From: Styela clava
Lineage: Eukaryota; Chordata; Ascidiacea; Stolidobranchia; Styelidae
Direction: 5' to 3'
DNA: 64,000 nt
Assembly: GCF_964204865.1 (NCBI RefSeq)
Contig: NC_135258.1
Location: forward strand, 12,391,001 to 12,455,000
Each line of letters opens with the position of its first letter. Position 1 is the first letter of the stretch. Shown here piece after piece: positions 48,223 through 60,440 of this stretch. The notes under the pieces are model-generated. The model searched no databases and was not told the origin of the DNA. It saw nothing but the letters and a program-made list of their open reading frames with translations. A program made the position numbers and the translations under genes.

Positions 48223-48339
48223 CCATAACGTATGAAAATCCTACTCAAGTAGAATACTCAACTCGGCATACTTTGCTGAAAATATCATCTGCGCTTTTAC
48301 ATCTTTTAGCTATTTTTGAAACTTTACAAGAGAAAAACG

Positions 48340-48664
48340 AGAATATCGGTCAGAGACCGAAGACTTATCGATCGAAAGTTAGGGGATCCTCCAAAACAGC
48401 GCTCTACTCCATAGTGACATCTTGTGTCCCATCACTAATTAATCATTAACTCGCCAATTATACGACATAATTTGTCCAAAATCAATAGGCTTCTAGTCCG
48501 AGATATGATGAACGGACATGCAAAATCTGGAGCGGATTCAATCTCGCTTTCGTGAGATATCGCGTGCATCTAACAGACAGCCAGACTAATACCTATAACA
48601 TACTTACCAATTAAAAGCGATAAGTAATAAAATCGATAAGTAACGATTAAAATCGATAAGTAAC
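48340..48664 (+). mobile_element. SINE-like element with repeated CGATAAGTAA tail, second copy
   Basis: Starts GAATATCGGTCAGAGACCG and ends with three imperfect tail units (AATCGATAAGTAA). It aligns end to end with 40126-40424. Confidence 0.65.
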
Positions 48665-49449
48665 AACTTTCTTATAAATATTTTACGTGTGTACTCTAGA
48701 ACAGGGTAGTCCAAGCAATGACATTAAACAACATGATGCGCAACTCCGGCATTTTTGTCCGAAGATCGTATTCGATAGCACGCTCCAATGCACATACTTG
48801 ACGAGACGAAAACGAGCGGATGTGTGCTGCTTTCAAGGCGTAGCACGAATGGTGTTCGTGCCTGCTTCGACAGTTGTTGTCGATTTTAATGATATTTTGG
48901 AAAGTTAAGGTAAAAAGAAATCGGAAAAAGGTAAGGTAAATACTATTGTGGTATATCACACCCGGGCATCGCACTGTTAAGTACATGTGGGAAAGCCAGC
49001 CTTTGTCAAATACTACGAAGTTATTAATTCAGTACGGTACGTGGTTGCCCATTTGCCGAAATTACATATTTACTTACCCCTTATGGTTTCAAATAGTTCA
49101 TGCACCTCCAGTTAGATTTTTTTAATCAGTGAGGATATTTACTCATTGTTGATTGCTGCTCATTGTAACATACTATTGCTCATTCACTTATATTTGCGTA
49201 TTGAATCAAAGTGTTAACAAGTTCACCTAACATTTCACTCATACCGGTCTATCTTGTATAGTCTGATCTCTCAAGTATTTGGAGCCGCGAATGCTTGTAA
49301 TTTTCTGACTAAACCCTTTTATTAGTTGGTTTATATACCAAATTCAGTAAAATATGAGATATCGGATTTATTAGCTTTTCCATTCTAAATCATATAGACT
49401 GCTTTATTTATTCTTAACGAAAATTAATAAATCTCCTCTCTTTCTTCAG

Positions 49450-49712
49450 ATGTGAAAGTTGTGGACAAACCTGTCTAAGCATTGTGAGACTCCTGCAGCA
49501 CAAGAGGTAATAGCAGAAATAGTAAGTATATCAATCAAGAAATTAAGCCGACATAAAGCAAAACTTTCAACTATTCGTCTAATCTTAATTTCCTATTATT
49601 TATTCACAGGACAACTATAGCAGAAGGGGAGATATCAGAAGTCTGGCGACATATCAGTGACAGTGTGATTCCAAGAAATATAATTAGAGTACTCCATAAA
49701 TGTTTGCAATAG
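49450..49712 (+). other. Possible two-exon zinc-finger-like fragment, copy 1
   Basis: The segment 49450-49506 follows a TTCTTCAG acceptor, encodes CESCGQTCLSIVRLLQHKR with a C-x2-C and an L-x2-H pattern, and ends at GAG|GTAATA. The segment 49610-49712 follows TATTCACAG and continues in the matching phase with TTIAEGEISEVWRHISDS to a stop. The phase agreement is suggestive, but no upstream exon, start or second histidine is seen, so it may be chance or part of a decayed transposon. Confidence 0.25.
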
Positions 49713-50038
49713 AAAAACAACCTATGGAGGCATGCATAGACATTTGACCCTCCGGTAGAGTTGTGTATGACCCCCACATCCTGCAGGGCTTGAGGAAAAG
49801 AACTAAAAATTCCAAAGCGTAAGATTGCATAAGCGGTCTTATTTGTAAAAAGGCACAAAACACGCCAGACATACTTGAAACAGCTTCGGAAAATGAGGAT
49901 TACGGGTAACTCACTGCACCTGTGTTATATTTGGTTCATCAACTTTTGGTAGTACTATAGAAGAAATTACGGAAGGGGTATAATCATCATTCACGATAAA
50001 ATACTATCATATATTTTTTGGACAACTTCAATCTAGAC

Positions 50039-50946
50039 CAGGGATCTCAAACTCGCGTCCCCAGAAAACTTCCAGTGCGGCCCTCGAACGCTTAACAATA
50101 ATTGTAATAGTATTTTGGAAGTTTTTTTTTATCTAAATGTAATAGATTTTTCAAACCTTTTAAAGTGAGATTGATTATCCACACAGAAAACAATTTACTG
50201 AAAGTAGTTTTGGAATATTAATTTTTTTTGTCCACATTTTGACCCAATTAAGAATACACATCAAGCTAGCAAAAGAATATTTGAATAAAACACTTGAGTG
50301 ATTAAATTAAACGCAAAGTACACGAAGAAGGTGGCATTTTCGAAGAAAATGGGAGTTGCAATATTTCTGCTTTCCACAAAACTTTGAAGCACATTGTTTA
50401 ATTTGTCATATTTCCATCAATACAATGAAAAAACACAATAAGCTCAGCAGTCAATATGACAAATTCGAAGACCAACTTCGAACAGAAAATTTCCATGTGT
50501 TTGTATATTAATATAATTATACAACGACTTGGTTACTAAAAATCAATATCAATAATAATTCAAGCAATCCTATGCCACGCAATGTGGTGCGAAATGTCTT
50601 GTCGAAAAAATCTGTCATTTTTTTTTTACTGATCTATACATGAAATGATAAAAGTAACTTTTTTGCATTACTGGAATTAATTAAACATTCGCAAAGATCC
50701 AGATTAACCCATGATCATGTGGCCTCGTTAGTTAGAGTTGGTACTATAAAATCATTTCAGTCTGGCCTTAGTATGCTGGTGACACAAAAAAAAGATGCCA
50801 AACGTCAGGACAAATGTAATTATTAAAACATTGAGTTTATACTGTAGTATTTTTGTTAATTTTAAGTTCATATATTTAGATTAAGTTATGTTTTATTCTT
50901 TCCTTATCCAAAGCTTGTTCAAAAATGATTTTGATGGTTGTACATA
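50039..50946. mobile_element. hAT element, left part only (truncated by the tandem duplication)
   Basis: Starts CAGGGATCTCAAACTCGCG with a GCGGCCCTCGAACG block. It lacks the right terminus because copy 1 of the duplication ends inside it. Confidence 0.7.
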
Positions 50947-53066
50947 GCTGCTTTCAAGGCGTAGCACGAATGGTGTTCGTGCCTGCTTCGACAGTTGTTG
51001 TCGATTTTAATGATATTTTGGAAAGTTAAGGTAAAAAGAAATCGGAAAAAGGTAAGGTAAATACTATTGTGGTATATCACACCCGGGCATCGCACTGTTA
51101 AGTACATGTGGGAAAGCCAGCCTTTGTCAAATACTACGAAGTTATTAATTCAGTACGGTACGTGGTTGCCCATTTGCCGAAATTACATATTTACTTACCC
51201 CTTATGGTTTCAAATAGTTCATGCACCTCCAGTTAGATTTTTTTAATCAGTGAGGATATTTACTCATTGTTGATTGCTGCTCATTGTAACATACTATTGC
51301 TCATTCACTTATATTTGCGTATTGAATCAAAGTGTTAACAAGTTCACCTAACATTTCACTCATACCGGTCTATCTTGTATAGTCTGATCTCTCAAGTATT
51401 TGGAGCCGCGAATGCTTGTAATTTTCTGACTAAACCCTTTTATTAGTTGGTTTATATACCAAATTCAGTAAAATATGAGATATCGGATTTATTAGCTTTT
51501 CCATTCTAAATCATATAGACTGCTTTATTTATTCTTAACGAAAATTAATAAATCTCCTCTCTTTCTTCAGATGTGAAAGTTGTGGACAAACCTGTCTAAG
51601 CATTGTGAGACTCCTGCAGCACAAGAGGTAATAGCAGAAATAGTAAGTATATCAATCAAGAAATTAAGCCGACATAAAGCAAAACTTTCAACTATTCGTC
51701 TAATCTTAATTTCCTATTATTTATTCACAGGACAACTATAGCAGAAGGGGAGATATCAGAAGTCTGGCGACATATCAGTGACAGTGTGATTCCAAGAAAT
51801 ATAATTAGAGTACTCCATAAATGTTTGCAATAGAAAAACAACCTATGGAGGCATGCATAGACATTTGACCCTCCGGTAGAGTTGTGTATGACCCCCACAT
51901 CCTGCAGGGCTTGAGGAAAAGAACTAAAAATTCCAAAGCGTAAGATTGCATAAGCGGTCTTATTTGTAAAAAGGCACAAAACACGCCAGACATACTTGAA
52001 ACAGCTTCGGAAAATGAGGATTACGGGTAACTCACTGCACCTGTGTTATATTTGGTTCATCAACTTTTGGTAGTACTATAGAAGAAATTACGGAAGGGGT
52101 ATAATCATCATTCACGATAAAATACTATCATATATTTTTTGGACAACTTCAATCTAGACCAGGGATCTCAAACTCGCGTCCCCAGAAAACTTCCAGTGCG
52201 GCCCTCGAACGCTTAACAATAATTGTAATAGTATTTTGGAAGTTTTTTTTTATCTAAATGTAATAGATTTTTCAAACCTTTTAAAGTGAGATTGATTATC
52301 CACACAGAAAACAATTTACTGAAAGTAGTTTTGGAATATTAATTTTTTTTGTCCACATTTTGACCCAATTAAGAATACACATCAAGCTAGCAAAAGAATA
52401 TTTGAATAAAACACTTGAGTGATTAAATTAAACGCAAAGTACACGAAGAAGGTGGCATTTTCGAAGAAAATGGGAGTTGCAATATTTCTGCTTTCCACAA
52501 AACTTTGAAGCACATTGTTTAATTTGTCATATTTCCATCAATACAATGAAAAAACACAATAAGCTCAGCAGTCAATATGACAAATTCGAAGACCAACTTC
52601 GAACAGAAAATTTCCATGTGTTTGTATATTAATATAATTATACAACGACTTGGTTACTAAAAATCAATATCAATAATAATTCAAGCAATCCTATGCCACG
52701 CAATGTGGTGCGAAATGTCTTGTCGAAAAAATCTGTCATTTTTTTTTACTGATCTATACATGAAATGATAAAAGTAACTTTTTTGCATTACTGGAATTAA
52801 TTAAACATTCGCAAAGATCCAGATTAACCCATGATCATGTGGCCTCGTTAGTTAGAGTTGGTACTATAAAATCATTTCAGTCTGGCCTTAGTATGCTGGT
52901 GACACAAAAAAAAGATGCCAAACGTCAGGACAAATGTAATTATTAAAACATTGAGTTTATACTGTAGTATTTTTGTTAATTTTAAGTTCATATATTTAGA
53001 TTAAGTTATGTTTTATTCTTTCCTTATCCAAAGCTTGTTCAAAAATGATTTTGATGGTTGTACATA
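50947..53066. repeat. 2120-bp tandem duplication, copy 2
   Basis: Near-identical to copy 1, with one T fewer near 52739-52747. It is followed by the unduplicated right end of the hAT element. The equivalent of the zinc-finger-like fragment is at 51571-51833. Confidence 0.95.
51571..51833 (+). other. Possible two-exon zinc-finger-like fragment, copy 2
   Basis: Exact repeat of 49450-49712 within the tandem duplication, with segments 51571-51627 and 51731-51833. Confidence 0.25.
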
Positions 53067-53331
53067 GAATTTTATGATTTTTTATAATAAATACAGTAAC
53101 TTGCAAATGTTGCATAATAGTGAAATGCAAATATCAATATGTAATTGCATTTGAAATTGAAGAAAATAATAAAACTTAATCCAACTGTTTAGTTGCATCA
53201 CAATACATGTCACAAACTAAAACTATCTTAAAAATATCTTTCAAGTATACATTGTCAAAAACTGTTTGCGGCCTTTTTACAATTTCCAAAATGCAATGCG
53301 GCTCTCGAAAACCTTGAGTTTGACACCACTG
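52160..53331. mobile_element. hAT-type element (about 1.17 kb), complete copy
   Basis: Left end CAGGGATCTCAAACTCGCG; inverted right end CAGTGGTGTCAAACTCAAGG. Both are followed by GCGGCC/GAGAGCCGC-type blocks. Flanks ATCTAGAC (52152-52159) and ATCTATTC (53332-53339) agree at 6 of 8 bases, in keeping with an old 8-bp target duplication. It has no intact transposase frame. Confidence 0.7.
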
Positions 53332-54680
53332 ATCTATTCTAGACGATTCAAGCAGTGCTTTGGGAAATAATATCACGCCAATTAAATTGAAATAATCTTG
53401 CTATATTAAATACAAAATCGTTGCTATCATAAAGGTAAACCAATTCAGCCACTCGAAATATATTGGCCTTCACAAGGCAATGGGGGCAAAATTGAGAGTT
53501 CATGAGCTATGAACATTTGTTCTTTTCTTTGTCTTGAACTTTTCATACTCCACAGCCCTTATTAATTTTTTATAATTTTAATTACCATGTGATGGTCATA
53601 CATATCTTTAACTTGTATTTTCTGTCATGATGTATTATCTCAATGTGCCAAACTATTAATTAGTGTGCATATTTTGCTTCCAGATGACATAAATGTATTG
53701 TCTTGTTTATTACCTCAGCTTGGAGTATTGACAAGAAAAAGGTGCCAGTAAATTAGGTAAATTTGTTTTTAACTCTTTGTTATAATCAGAATTCACAATC
53801 AATAGGAATTATAAACAGCCAACAATCAATAAGAATTTTATGCGAAATCCCTCAGAATAAATTTGTCTAAAATCGGAGGAAGGCAAAAAATATAGGTAGT
53901 TTCCACTTTCCATCCACACAAGCATTTCAAGAAGACTTGCTCGAGCCAAACTAAATGAGCATCGTCAGGTGATCGGTAAGGCTGCAAGTTGAATCCAGCC
54001 CTGCAACCTCCTGCATAGAAGATAATATTAATTAGTGGGCTATGAGCTAAATTCCTAAATTTAAACAAACCTATCTACGATGCATTATGTACCAGCAATG
54101 TTACCCACGATTAACTGAATATGTAATATGTCTAATAAATTCACCTACAAAAGCAAGTTCGATAGGTGCTAACTTTGTGTTATGGAATTGTATCACAGCA
54201 CAGTTTTGTATGACACCCTCTTCAACTGAAATTTCAATGATTAAGCGCAAACATTAAAATTACTAACTTTGAACTTTGTCATTATCTGCAAAATGTTCCA
54301 CACAAATCTTTCCGCTATCGCGTTTGTAATCTTCTCTGATAAAAAAACGTCTTTGATGTCCAGAATTGCTCTTCACAGCTTGCCTGCCATTCCAGCTTTC
54401 TAAGTGAGCAAAACTTCTTAGATATAGAGATTATTTTGTTCCGTTACAGGCGCAGAAAGGCAGGTACTACACGTAAAAAAGACGCCGAGTAGCAAAAGCG
54501 AGCGGAAAACGGACGCGAAAGGCGACGAGAAATATGTGCATTGGAGCGTATCATGAAATACAATCTTTCGCCTGTAGTCTTATGGAGTGACGTCAGAGTT
54601 GCCTATCATGTTGTTTAATGTCATTGGTCCAAGGTTGTCGGCAACACCAAATGCGATTTTTTGATCACGCTATGCCCTAC
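53332..54680. other. Intergenic stretch, no gene seen
   Basis: AT-rich up to about 54420, then more GC-rich (54450-54560). No ORF with gene-like features and no recognised element. Confidence 0.4.
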
Positions 54681-55013
54681 GCGGCGGTGTGGCTCATCGT
54701 GCTAAGCGTTAGGAATACGCTCGCCACCGCACCTCTAATTACTCTGCGTGGGTTCGCTGGTTCGAATCCCATGCGGGGTGGTTATGAGCGAGAGGATTGC
54801 TGGACTCCTCGCCGCCGTTGGGTGGTTCACGTGACCGCTGGTCGGTTACGGCTTCCTCCACCATCAAGTCCATGCTTCGGAAAAACAAAATACTTAACTA
54901 ATCCCATACCCGACATGGAATGGTAACCGGACGAGAGGCCGTGGTTCGCCATATGGGTAAGCCGTCAAATCGGCTTTCCTCTCCCCGGGATAAATATGTA
55001 AATCTTCTCCTTC
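54681..55013 (+). mobile_element. tRNA-derived SINE, copy 1 (tRNA-Leu-like head)
   Basis: The head GCGGCGGTGTGGCTCATCGT with GTGCTAAGCG resembles the A box and D-arm of a long-variable-arm tRNA such as tRNA-Leu. The B box is GGTTCGAATCCC (54760-54771). The body follows, ending GGATAAATATGTAAATC. A second copy is at 63058-63362. Both boxes are present, so pol III transcription is possible. Confidence 0.8.
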
Positions 55014-55639
55014 TCTCCTTCTACGACCATTTGTTACCTAGACGAGCAAATGTGATGCGGGCCACAGATAATGATACGGCGGGTCACATGGGGCCCGCGG
55101 GCATGGGTTTGAACCGACCTGCGTGTATCATGCCTATCACTGCTTCATGTCATGACAGACTGCTCAGCATGTAGCGCAATTCAGACAATCTAATCAGTAC
55201 ATAACGTCCCAGTACTATTAGAAGTACTTTGCGATTCCCCAGTACTATTAGTACTAAGTATACGTACTCTGCGGAATATCTCCACCTTACACCTCAGAGG
55301 TCTATAAACACACAATATCTGTTTTGCCAAGTGTCCATATATTGTAAAGTTACAAAATTGAAATGTTACAGTAACAGATAATTAAATTGTACTTCAATCT
55401 TAATACAAGTATACGTGATGTCACCAAATTACGACTACAAAAAACAAATTTCCAACTCTTGTTCGAATGCGGGAATGATACGCCATAAACCCTTTCAGGC
55501 ATGCAGAAAATGATTCGGCTCTCCGACCTTGTTTCAGGCAAATTATGTGGCGAGTACATAATGATTACTGTGGATTTCAATTCTGGAAACCTCTTTTCGG
55601 CAAAGAATCAAAAAGAATGCGAGTAGAAATAGCCAAACG
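55014..55639. other. Intergenic stretch, no gene seen
   Basis: Includes a GC-rich stretch with GGGTTTGAACCGACC (55108-55122), vaguely B-box-like, and short AGTACTATTAG repeats near 55211-55256. No gene was recognised. Confidence 0.35.
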
Positions 55640-56790
55640 ATATAAAATCTGGGCGGCCCCATTAGTTAGAGCAAAATTAAGAAGCTAGATTGGCATGCTT
55701 TATATTTAGGGACAAATCCCAAAGCGTTTGATTAATAATAAGTGGTCAGAATAATAATCCATATTTTATCCAGACATCTCTCCAACCAGTGATTTTTGAA
55801 ATATAACCCTCGATCTAGGGACAAACCCCTATTAGCTAAACATGAATCCTTAATTCGTTGAGTTATAACGAGAGAAAAAGATGAAACAAAGCAAAACTTT
55901 GGAATCGGGGAAATATGCTGCATCGAGAAATTTAACTGGTCCATACGACGTCAAATTACCCAGTTAGACATTTTATTCCTATACGTAACCAGAGATCAGT
56001 AACATATGCCGCGTTTTAGTCAGGAAAAACCAACCTGAAATTTCCGTCAGAGGTTAGGAAGCATCGTATTTGTTTAAAAAAATTCATTCTGAACAAATAG
56101 CTTTATATATATATATATATATATATGCCCAAATTTCGGGACAATGTTGGAATCGAAGAAATGTGTGCCACTGCAGCGAGAAATTTCAGTATCGCATTTC
56201 AGAAGAAAAATATAGACTTGAAATTGTCATCGGAGTTCAGGGGGTATGTGGTTTCAATAAATATTTAAATGCATTGGTCTGATTAAATCTCTAAACTTTA
56301 CCAAATGTAGCTTTGAAAAATTGACAGAAATGACTTACCGCATGCATATCGGTACTAGCAGATGGTTAGCCGAAGTACCAAGCTTGCTGGACAACACGGC
56401 GCACAAACGTGTCATGTGAGGTCACGCTTGACGGAATAAAAAAGCGTTTCTATGAATAAATAAAAAACAACCAAATTTTGGATGAAATATCGGACTCGTC
56501 ATCAAATTCATCTAATCCATTTTACGTCAAATTGAGTCAGTGAGACATTTTCTTGGAACTTACTATAAATATTTGGTATATTCCGCATTCAAATGAACAA
56601 ATACTAACTTGACATTTGCATTCGACGTTAGGAAGCATCGCGTTTCCCAGTAAGCATTCATATTTGACTGATTCAATTCTATAAACTTCGAAAAATGAGG
56701 CCGATGGCGATGGGTGGCGGTAACTGGCTCGGCTAAGCAACAAGTTCGCTGAGCAACATGGCGTAAAACCTAACGGAGTCGCACTAGACG
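55640..56790. repeat. Two diverged copies of an interspersed repeat
   Basis: Matching blocks recur: GACGTCAAATTACCCAGTTAG-ACATTTT near 55947-55974 against TTTTACGTCAAATTGAGTCA near 56520, and AGGTTAGGAAGCATCG (56051-56066) against ACGTTAGGAAGCATCG (56625-56640). The spacing is about 570 bp. A TA dinucleotide run lies at 56105-56127. Confidence 0.45.
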
Positions 56791-56949
56791 AAATAGAAGA
56801 AGTGACACTTTTTTTTTCTTTTGCATATGCTGAGCCGTTAAATCTTGCATATTCACTTAAGTTTGCGGGACTAATGCATAGAGGGGTAAATGTAGTTTTT
56901 ATTCAGCGACTAAGAAATTCCCTTGCGACACACATCTTACTACCAAAAT

Positions 56950-57780
56950 GTTTAGAAAAACGTATATATGTCAATTGTCCCACTGTACTCCACTTGTGGG
57001 GTACATTCGGCATACCCTGGGGCACAATGGATCAGTCTGTCAAAATTCAACGAAGTATGCCCTTAAAAATAAGCAAATAATCAGCATAATCGTCTAATAA
57101 ACAGGGAGACTTCAAATTTGAAAATTTAATGTTTTTAAAATCAATGTTCAATTGAAATAGTTCAGATATTTTGACAAAAAAAATCGCAAACGAATTTGAT
57201 TATTTCCTTCCTCGAATCTGAATCTGGAAATAATATTGATTCTCGAATATATTCCATATTGGGCCATGGGTCGAAAGAAATCATAATATTACACAAAATA
57301 TAACGCATCCCTGGGTCTCTAAGCACTTATTGTATCAAACGCTGTCGAATTGTGCCCAGTAGGGCCTGTCCCACTGAACCCCGGTCCATTGTTCCCCATA
57401 GGAAACAAATATTTTCAGACCATCCCACGGCGAAATTAGGAAGGCACATCCACTCGCCAACGTTATGAATATTTTAAAGTGGACTAAAGCTGAAAAATAT
57501 CAGACGGTGGTTTGTCATGTTGAAAAGGCTAAAGTAGAAAAAAAGAAAAAACTGGAATAGTGAAATTTTAGTTTCAACCTCCCAAAACCAATTTCACCTC
57601 ATAGCTTGCTTCGCTCTACCCGTCCGTTGTCCGTTCACGGGGACGTTGTAACTCACCGAAGGGCGGATTGAAACATCGTACGGCGGACAGGATTACGGAT
57701 ATAGTATCAGTGTGATAGCTGATTTTCCACTGTGCCCCATGTTCCAACGTGCCCCATATTCCCCTACTCGTGGCTTAAAA
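56950..57780. repeat. GGGGCAC-rich repetitive region
   Basis: Repeated motifs around 'tgtgcccc', 'gtcccactg' and 'ttccccata' occur near 56975-57040, 57350-57405 and 57728-57770. They look like termini of a non-autonomous DNA element, but I could not define ends or target duplications. Confidence 0.35.
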
Positions 57781-58023
57781 TAAACAGCAACATTTTAGGT
57801 TAAACAACGGCCCCTATAGGACTCGGAGTTAGTTTTAGAAAAGTAGTGGCGAATTGGCGGTATTGTCACTGTTTCTAATCTTTTTGTACGCATTACACCC
57901 GAGCGAACCTACCGGTAACGAAGCCCGGACTGTCCTAGCTTTTTCAGGTCCTGTGACTTCAGTTTCGAAATACCAAATTATCCGCGTCACTACTGCATCT
58001 GATTCTGATCATGTACCGTAGTC
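57781..58023. other. Short intergenic stretch
   Basis: No feature seen. Confidence 0.3.
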
Positions 58024-58120
58024 CAGGGGTGTGCATCCTTTATTACAGGAGGGCCAGATTTAAGTAATTGAAGCCGCGGGACGCACTTTTATTTAAGGTA
58101 TAATTTCTAGTAATTTAGGG
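58024..58120 (+). mobile_element. hAT left terminus, partner end not found
   Basis: Starts CAGGGGTGTGCATCCTTTAT and has the GGAGGGCCAGATTT block usual in hAT elements. The right end is not recognised downstream, so it may be truncated. Confidence 0.5.
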
Positions 58121-59086
58121 CACAAAAAATGTTTTTGCTAGCTAGTTTTGCTAACATGACAGTGGCACTCGGGTACTGGTGTAGGCTTTGCGACGCAAAG
58201 TGATTGGAATTGCTCGCACGTACCAGAATAACTAAACTTATACTTATACTAAAAACTCAGACAGACAGAAAAACTCAGTCATAACAAATTAGTTGTGGCG
58301 TCTTTGCATCAGAGGACTCTTACAATTAACATAGGCTAGGCTAGGGTGTCTCATCGTTTATATAAGTAGATTACCGCCGATATAAGCATATTCTTCACAA
58401 TCGCAACCCACTCGTTTTTGCCGAAGGGCTGAACTTGATCGAATTGCTTTTGTAGTAGGCTCGTGAGCTAATTTTCATGATTTTTCTTACTCAAAACGTC
58501 TCTCTGATATCTCGGCTAAACATTCCAGGTAGAATCTTATTTATGACTTTGGTGGAGATATAAAGTGGCGATATAAAGTGTAGGCAATAGTGGTAGAAGT
58601 CAAAATATAAAAACATTATTGAAATTATAATTCCGGCTGCGTGTGCAGCTGCCAGAATGCAACGTTTTGGCGTAGTTTCGCGGCGATGCAAAGGGTATTT
58701 CAATAAAATATACAAAAAATACAGAAAAATTTTGATTCAAAACAAGCCCTTGTTTTAAAACACGATGTTTTTTTTAGAATTGATAAAAAACAAAAATCTA
58801 CTCAGCAAGCTCTCTCAATCAATAAACTATAATCAATTCCCCTTTCAAAAGGTATTTCCTGTCTTTAACAGTTTAGTTGTCTGCACGGCTTCAACGTACC
58901 TATAGTAATGTTCTTTTCTGTCAGCCACAGGATGATACAAATAATTCTCAAATTTAGTTTTGTATTGCTGGTTTTGGCAAATTTGGTCGCGAAAGTGCTT
59001 TCAAGTCCTAGGCGAAGCAAAATACCCGGACCGAACGGTAAAATAAAAAACATTTGTCATCAATAAAGGAACAGTTTGCCTAGTGT

Positions 59087-59123
<37 letters not shown>

Positions 59124-59490
59124 TTTTAGTGTGCCTTGAGAGAGCGGAGGAGGTTTATTTCTCCGTATCAAAGACATTTTAAAATGTATTGAATGATGTT
59201 GCAATTGAAAACATTGCATTTATATATATAAATTGTTTTATTCTCAGACTTTCCATTTGTTGATTTCCATGGGAATGGATTAGAAATGTTCGACGAAACA
59301 GCCTATTAGACAGTAGGAAGGATAACAACAACGGAGATTATGTTTCAAAAGTTTGAATTAAACAAGAGAATAGAAGTATATTCCTCGAGCGTCTTGTTAT
59401 TCATATATTATTATATGAGACTTATGGGTTCTTCAGATTGTTAAGTGAAGCGGATACCACCAGGTTTATGTAACAAGCTGTGACGTAGAC
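58121..59490. other. Intergenic stretch, no gene seen
   Basis: AT-rich. Contains a TA dinucleotide run of about 30 bp (59088-59117). No coding or RNA feature. Confidence 0.4.
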
Positions 59491-60432
59491 CAGCGTTTCC
59501 CAAACTGTGTTCCGCGGAATACTAGTGTTCCGCGAGCATCTTCGAGTGTTCCGTGGAAAAAGAATCAAAAAACGTCTAAAATGGTCGCCATGGAGATTTA
59601 TGGCAGGGCTTCCCAAACTAGAGGCCGCTAAACGAATTTTGAGGGGCCGCAAAGAAAACACCAATTTCACAAAACATCAAAAATGCATATATATTTCGAA
59701 CTGTTTACCATTATTAACGTGGACAAGGGCCGCGAAAAGTTTAAAGTTTGAAAATATGTATGTATATATTAAAAGGGATCGCGAGCTTGAAAGTTTTGGA
59801 AGCCCTGATCTATAGAACGTGAAGTTGTCGCCCAACTGACCGTTCAATATCGCGTCACCGTCGGACTAAATCGTACTAACTTGGGAAGGGTAGTGGCATT
59901 TTCGATAACTATCGGCCTACCTTTTTGACTGTTGAGTTATAAAGTTTACAGCAATCATTTTGGTTTCGCTATAGGCAAACGAGTAGACCTAAAGAATAAA
60001 GGCAAAGGGTCAACTCGTCTTCCTCCGTATCTGTCTGGTTTTACTTTGAAATGCTGGAAAATTACTAATTTTCGCTAAAGTCTATTAAGTAGATAAATAA
60101 ACTGCAGCGAAATTGCAGCAAGTACTTCCATCTCCATTAGACGTAACATTAGAGGCAAACACAACGTAATGGAAAGTAAACGACATAGAATGGTGAAATG
60201 AATTTATTTATTCATATACACATCATTTAAATTAAAAAACAATAAAACATTTATAAATTCAACATGTAAAATATTCAATCATATTTTAAGTAAGTTAACA
60301 CAATTCTGTTAGTTTTCGCCGCGCATTTGACAACTTTTTCTTTATCAATTTTACCCTTTTATTTTTTGTTGTTCCGTGAGGCGAGATAAAAAGTGGAAGT
60401 GTTCCATGGCCGTAAAAGTTTGGGAAACCCCG
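59491..60432. mobile_element. hAT element (942 bp) with exact 8-bp target duplication
   Basis: Left end CAGCGTTTCCCAAACT; inverted right end CGGGGTTTCCCAAACT. It is flanked by ACGTAGAC at 59483-59490 and 60433-60440. GTGTTCCGCGG-type blocks follow at the left and GTGTTCCATGGCC-type (inverted) at the right. A second MITE is nested at 59604-59807. No transposase frame was found. Confidence 0.9.
59604..59807. mobile_element. hAT MITE (204 bp) nested in the 59491-60432 element
   Basis: Left end CAGGGCTTCCCAAACTAGAG; inverted right end CAGGGCTTCCAAAACTTTC. Flanks ATTTATGG (59596-59603) and ATCTATAG (59808-59815) agree at 6 of 8. It belongs to the same family as 24561-24791 (shared 'ttattaacgtggaca.gggccgc' core). 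Confidence 0.85.
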
Positions 60433-60440
60433 ACGTAGAC

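Larger units (their letters stand above)
48826..50946. repeat. 2121-bp tandem duplication, copy 1
   Basis: Starts GCTGCTTTCAAGGCG and ends at ...GTTGTACATA, directly followed by copy 2. By eye the copies are the same except that copy 1 has one more T in the homopolymer near 50618-50627. It holds a possible spliced zinc-finger-like frame (49450-49712) and the left 908 bp of a hAT element (50039 onward), cut at the junction. Confidence 0.95.

Noticed and set aside
48687..48986. Overlapping plus and minus ORFs at the start of the 2.1-kb duplication
   Set aside because: The duplication junction cuts both, neither shows a domain, and composition is not gene-like.
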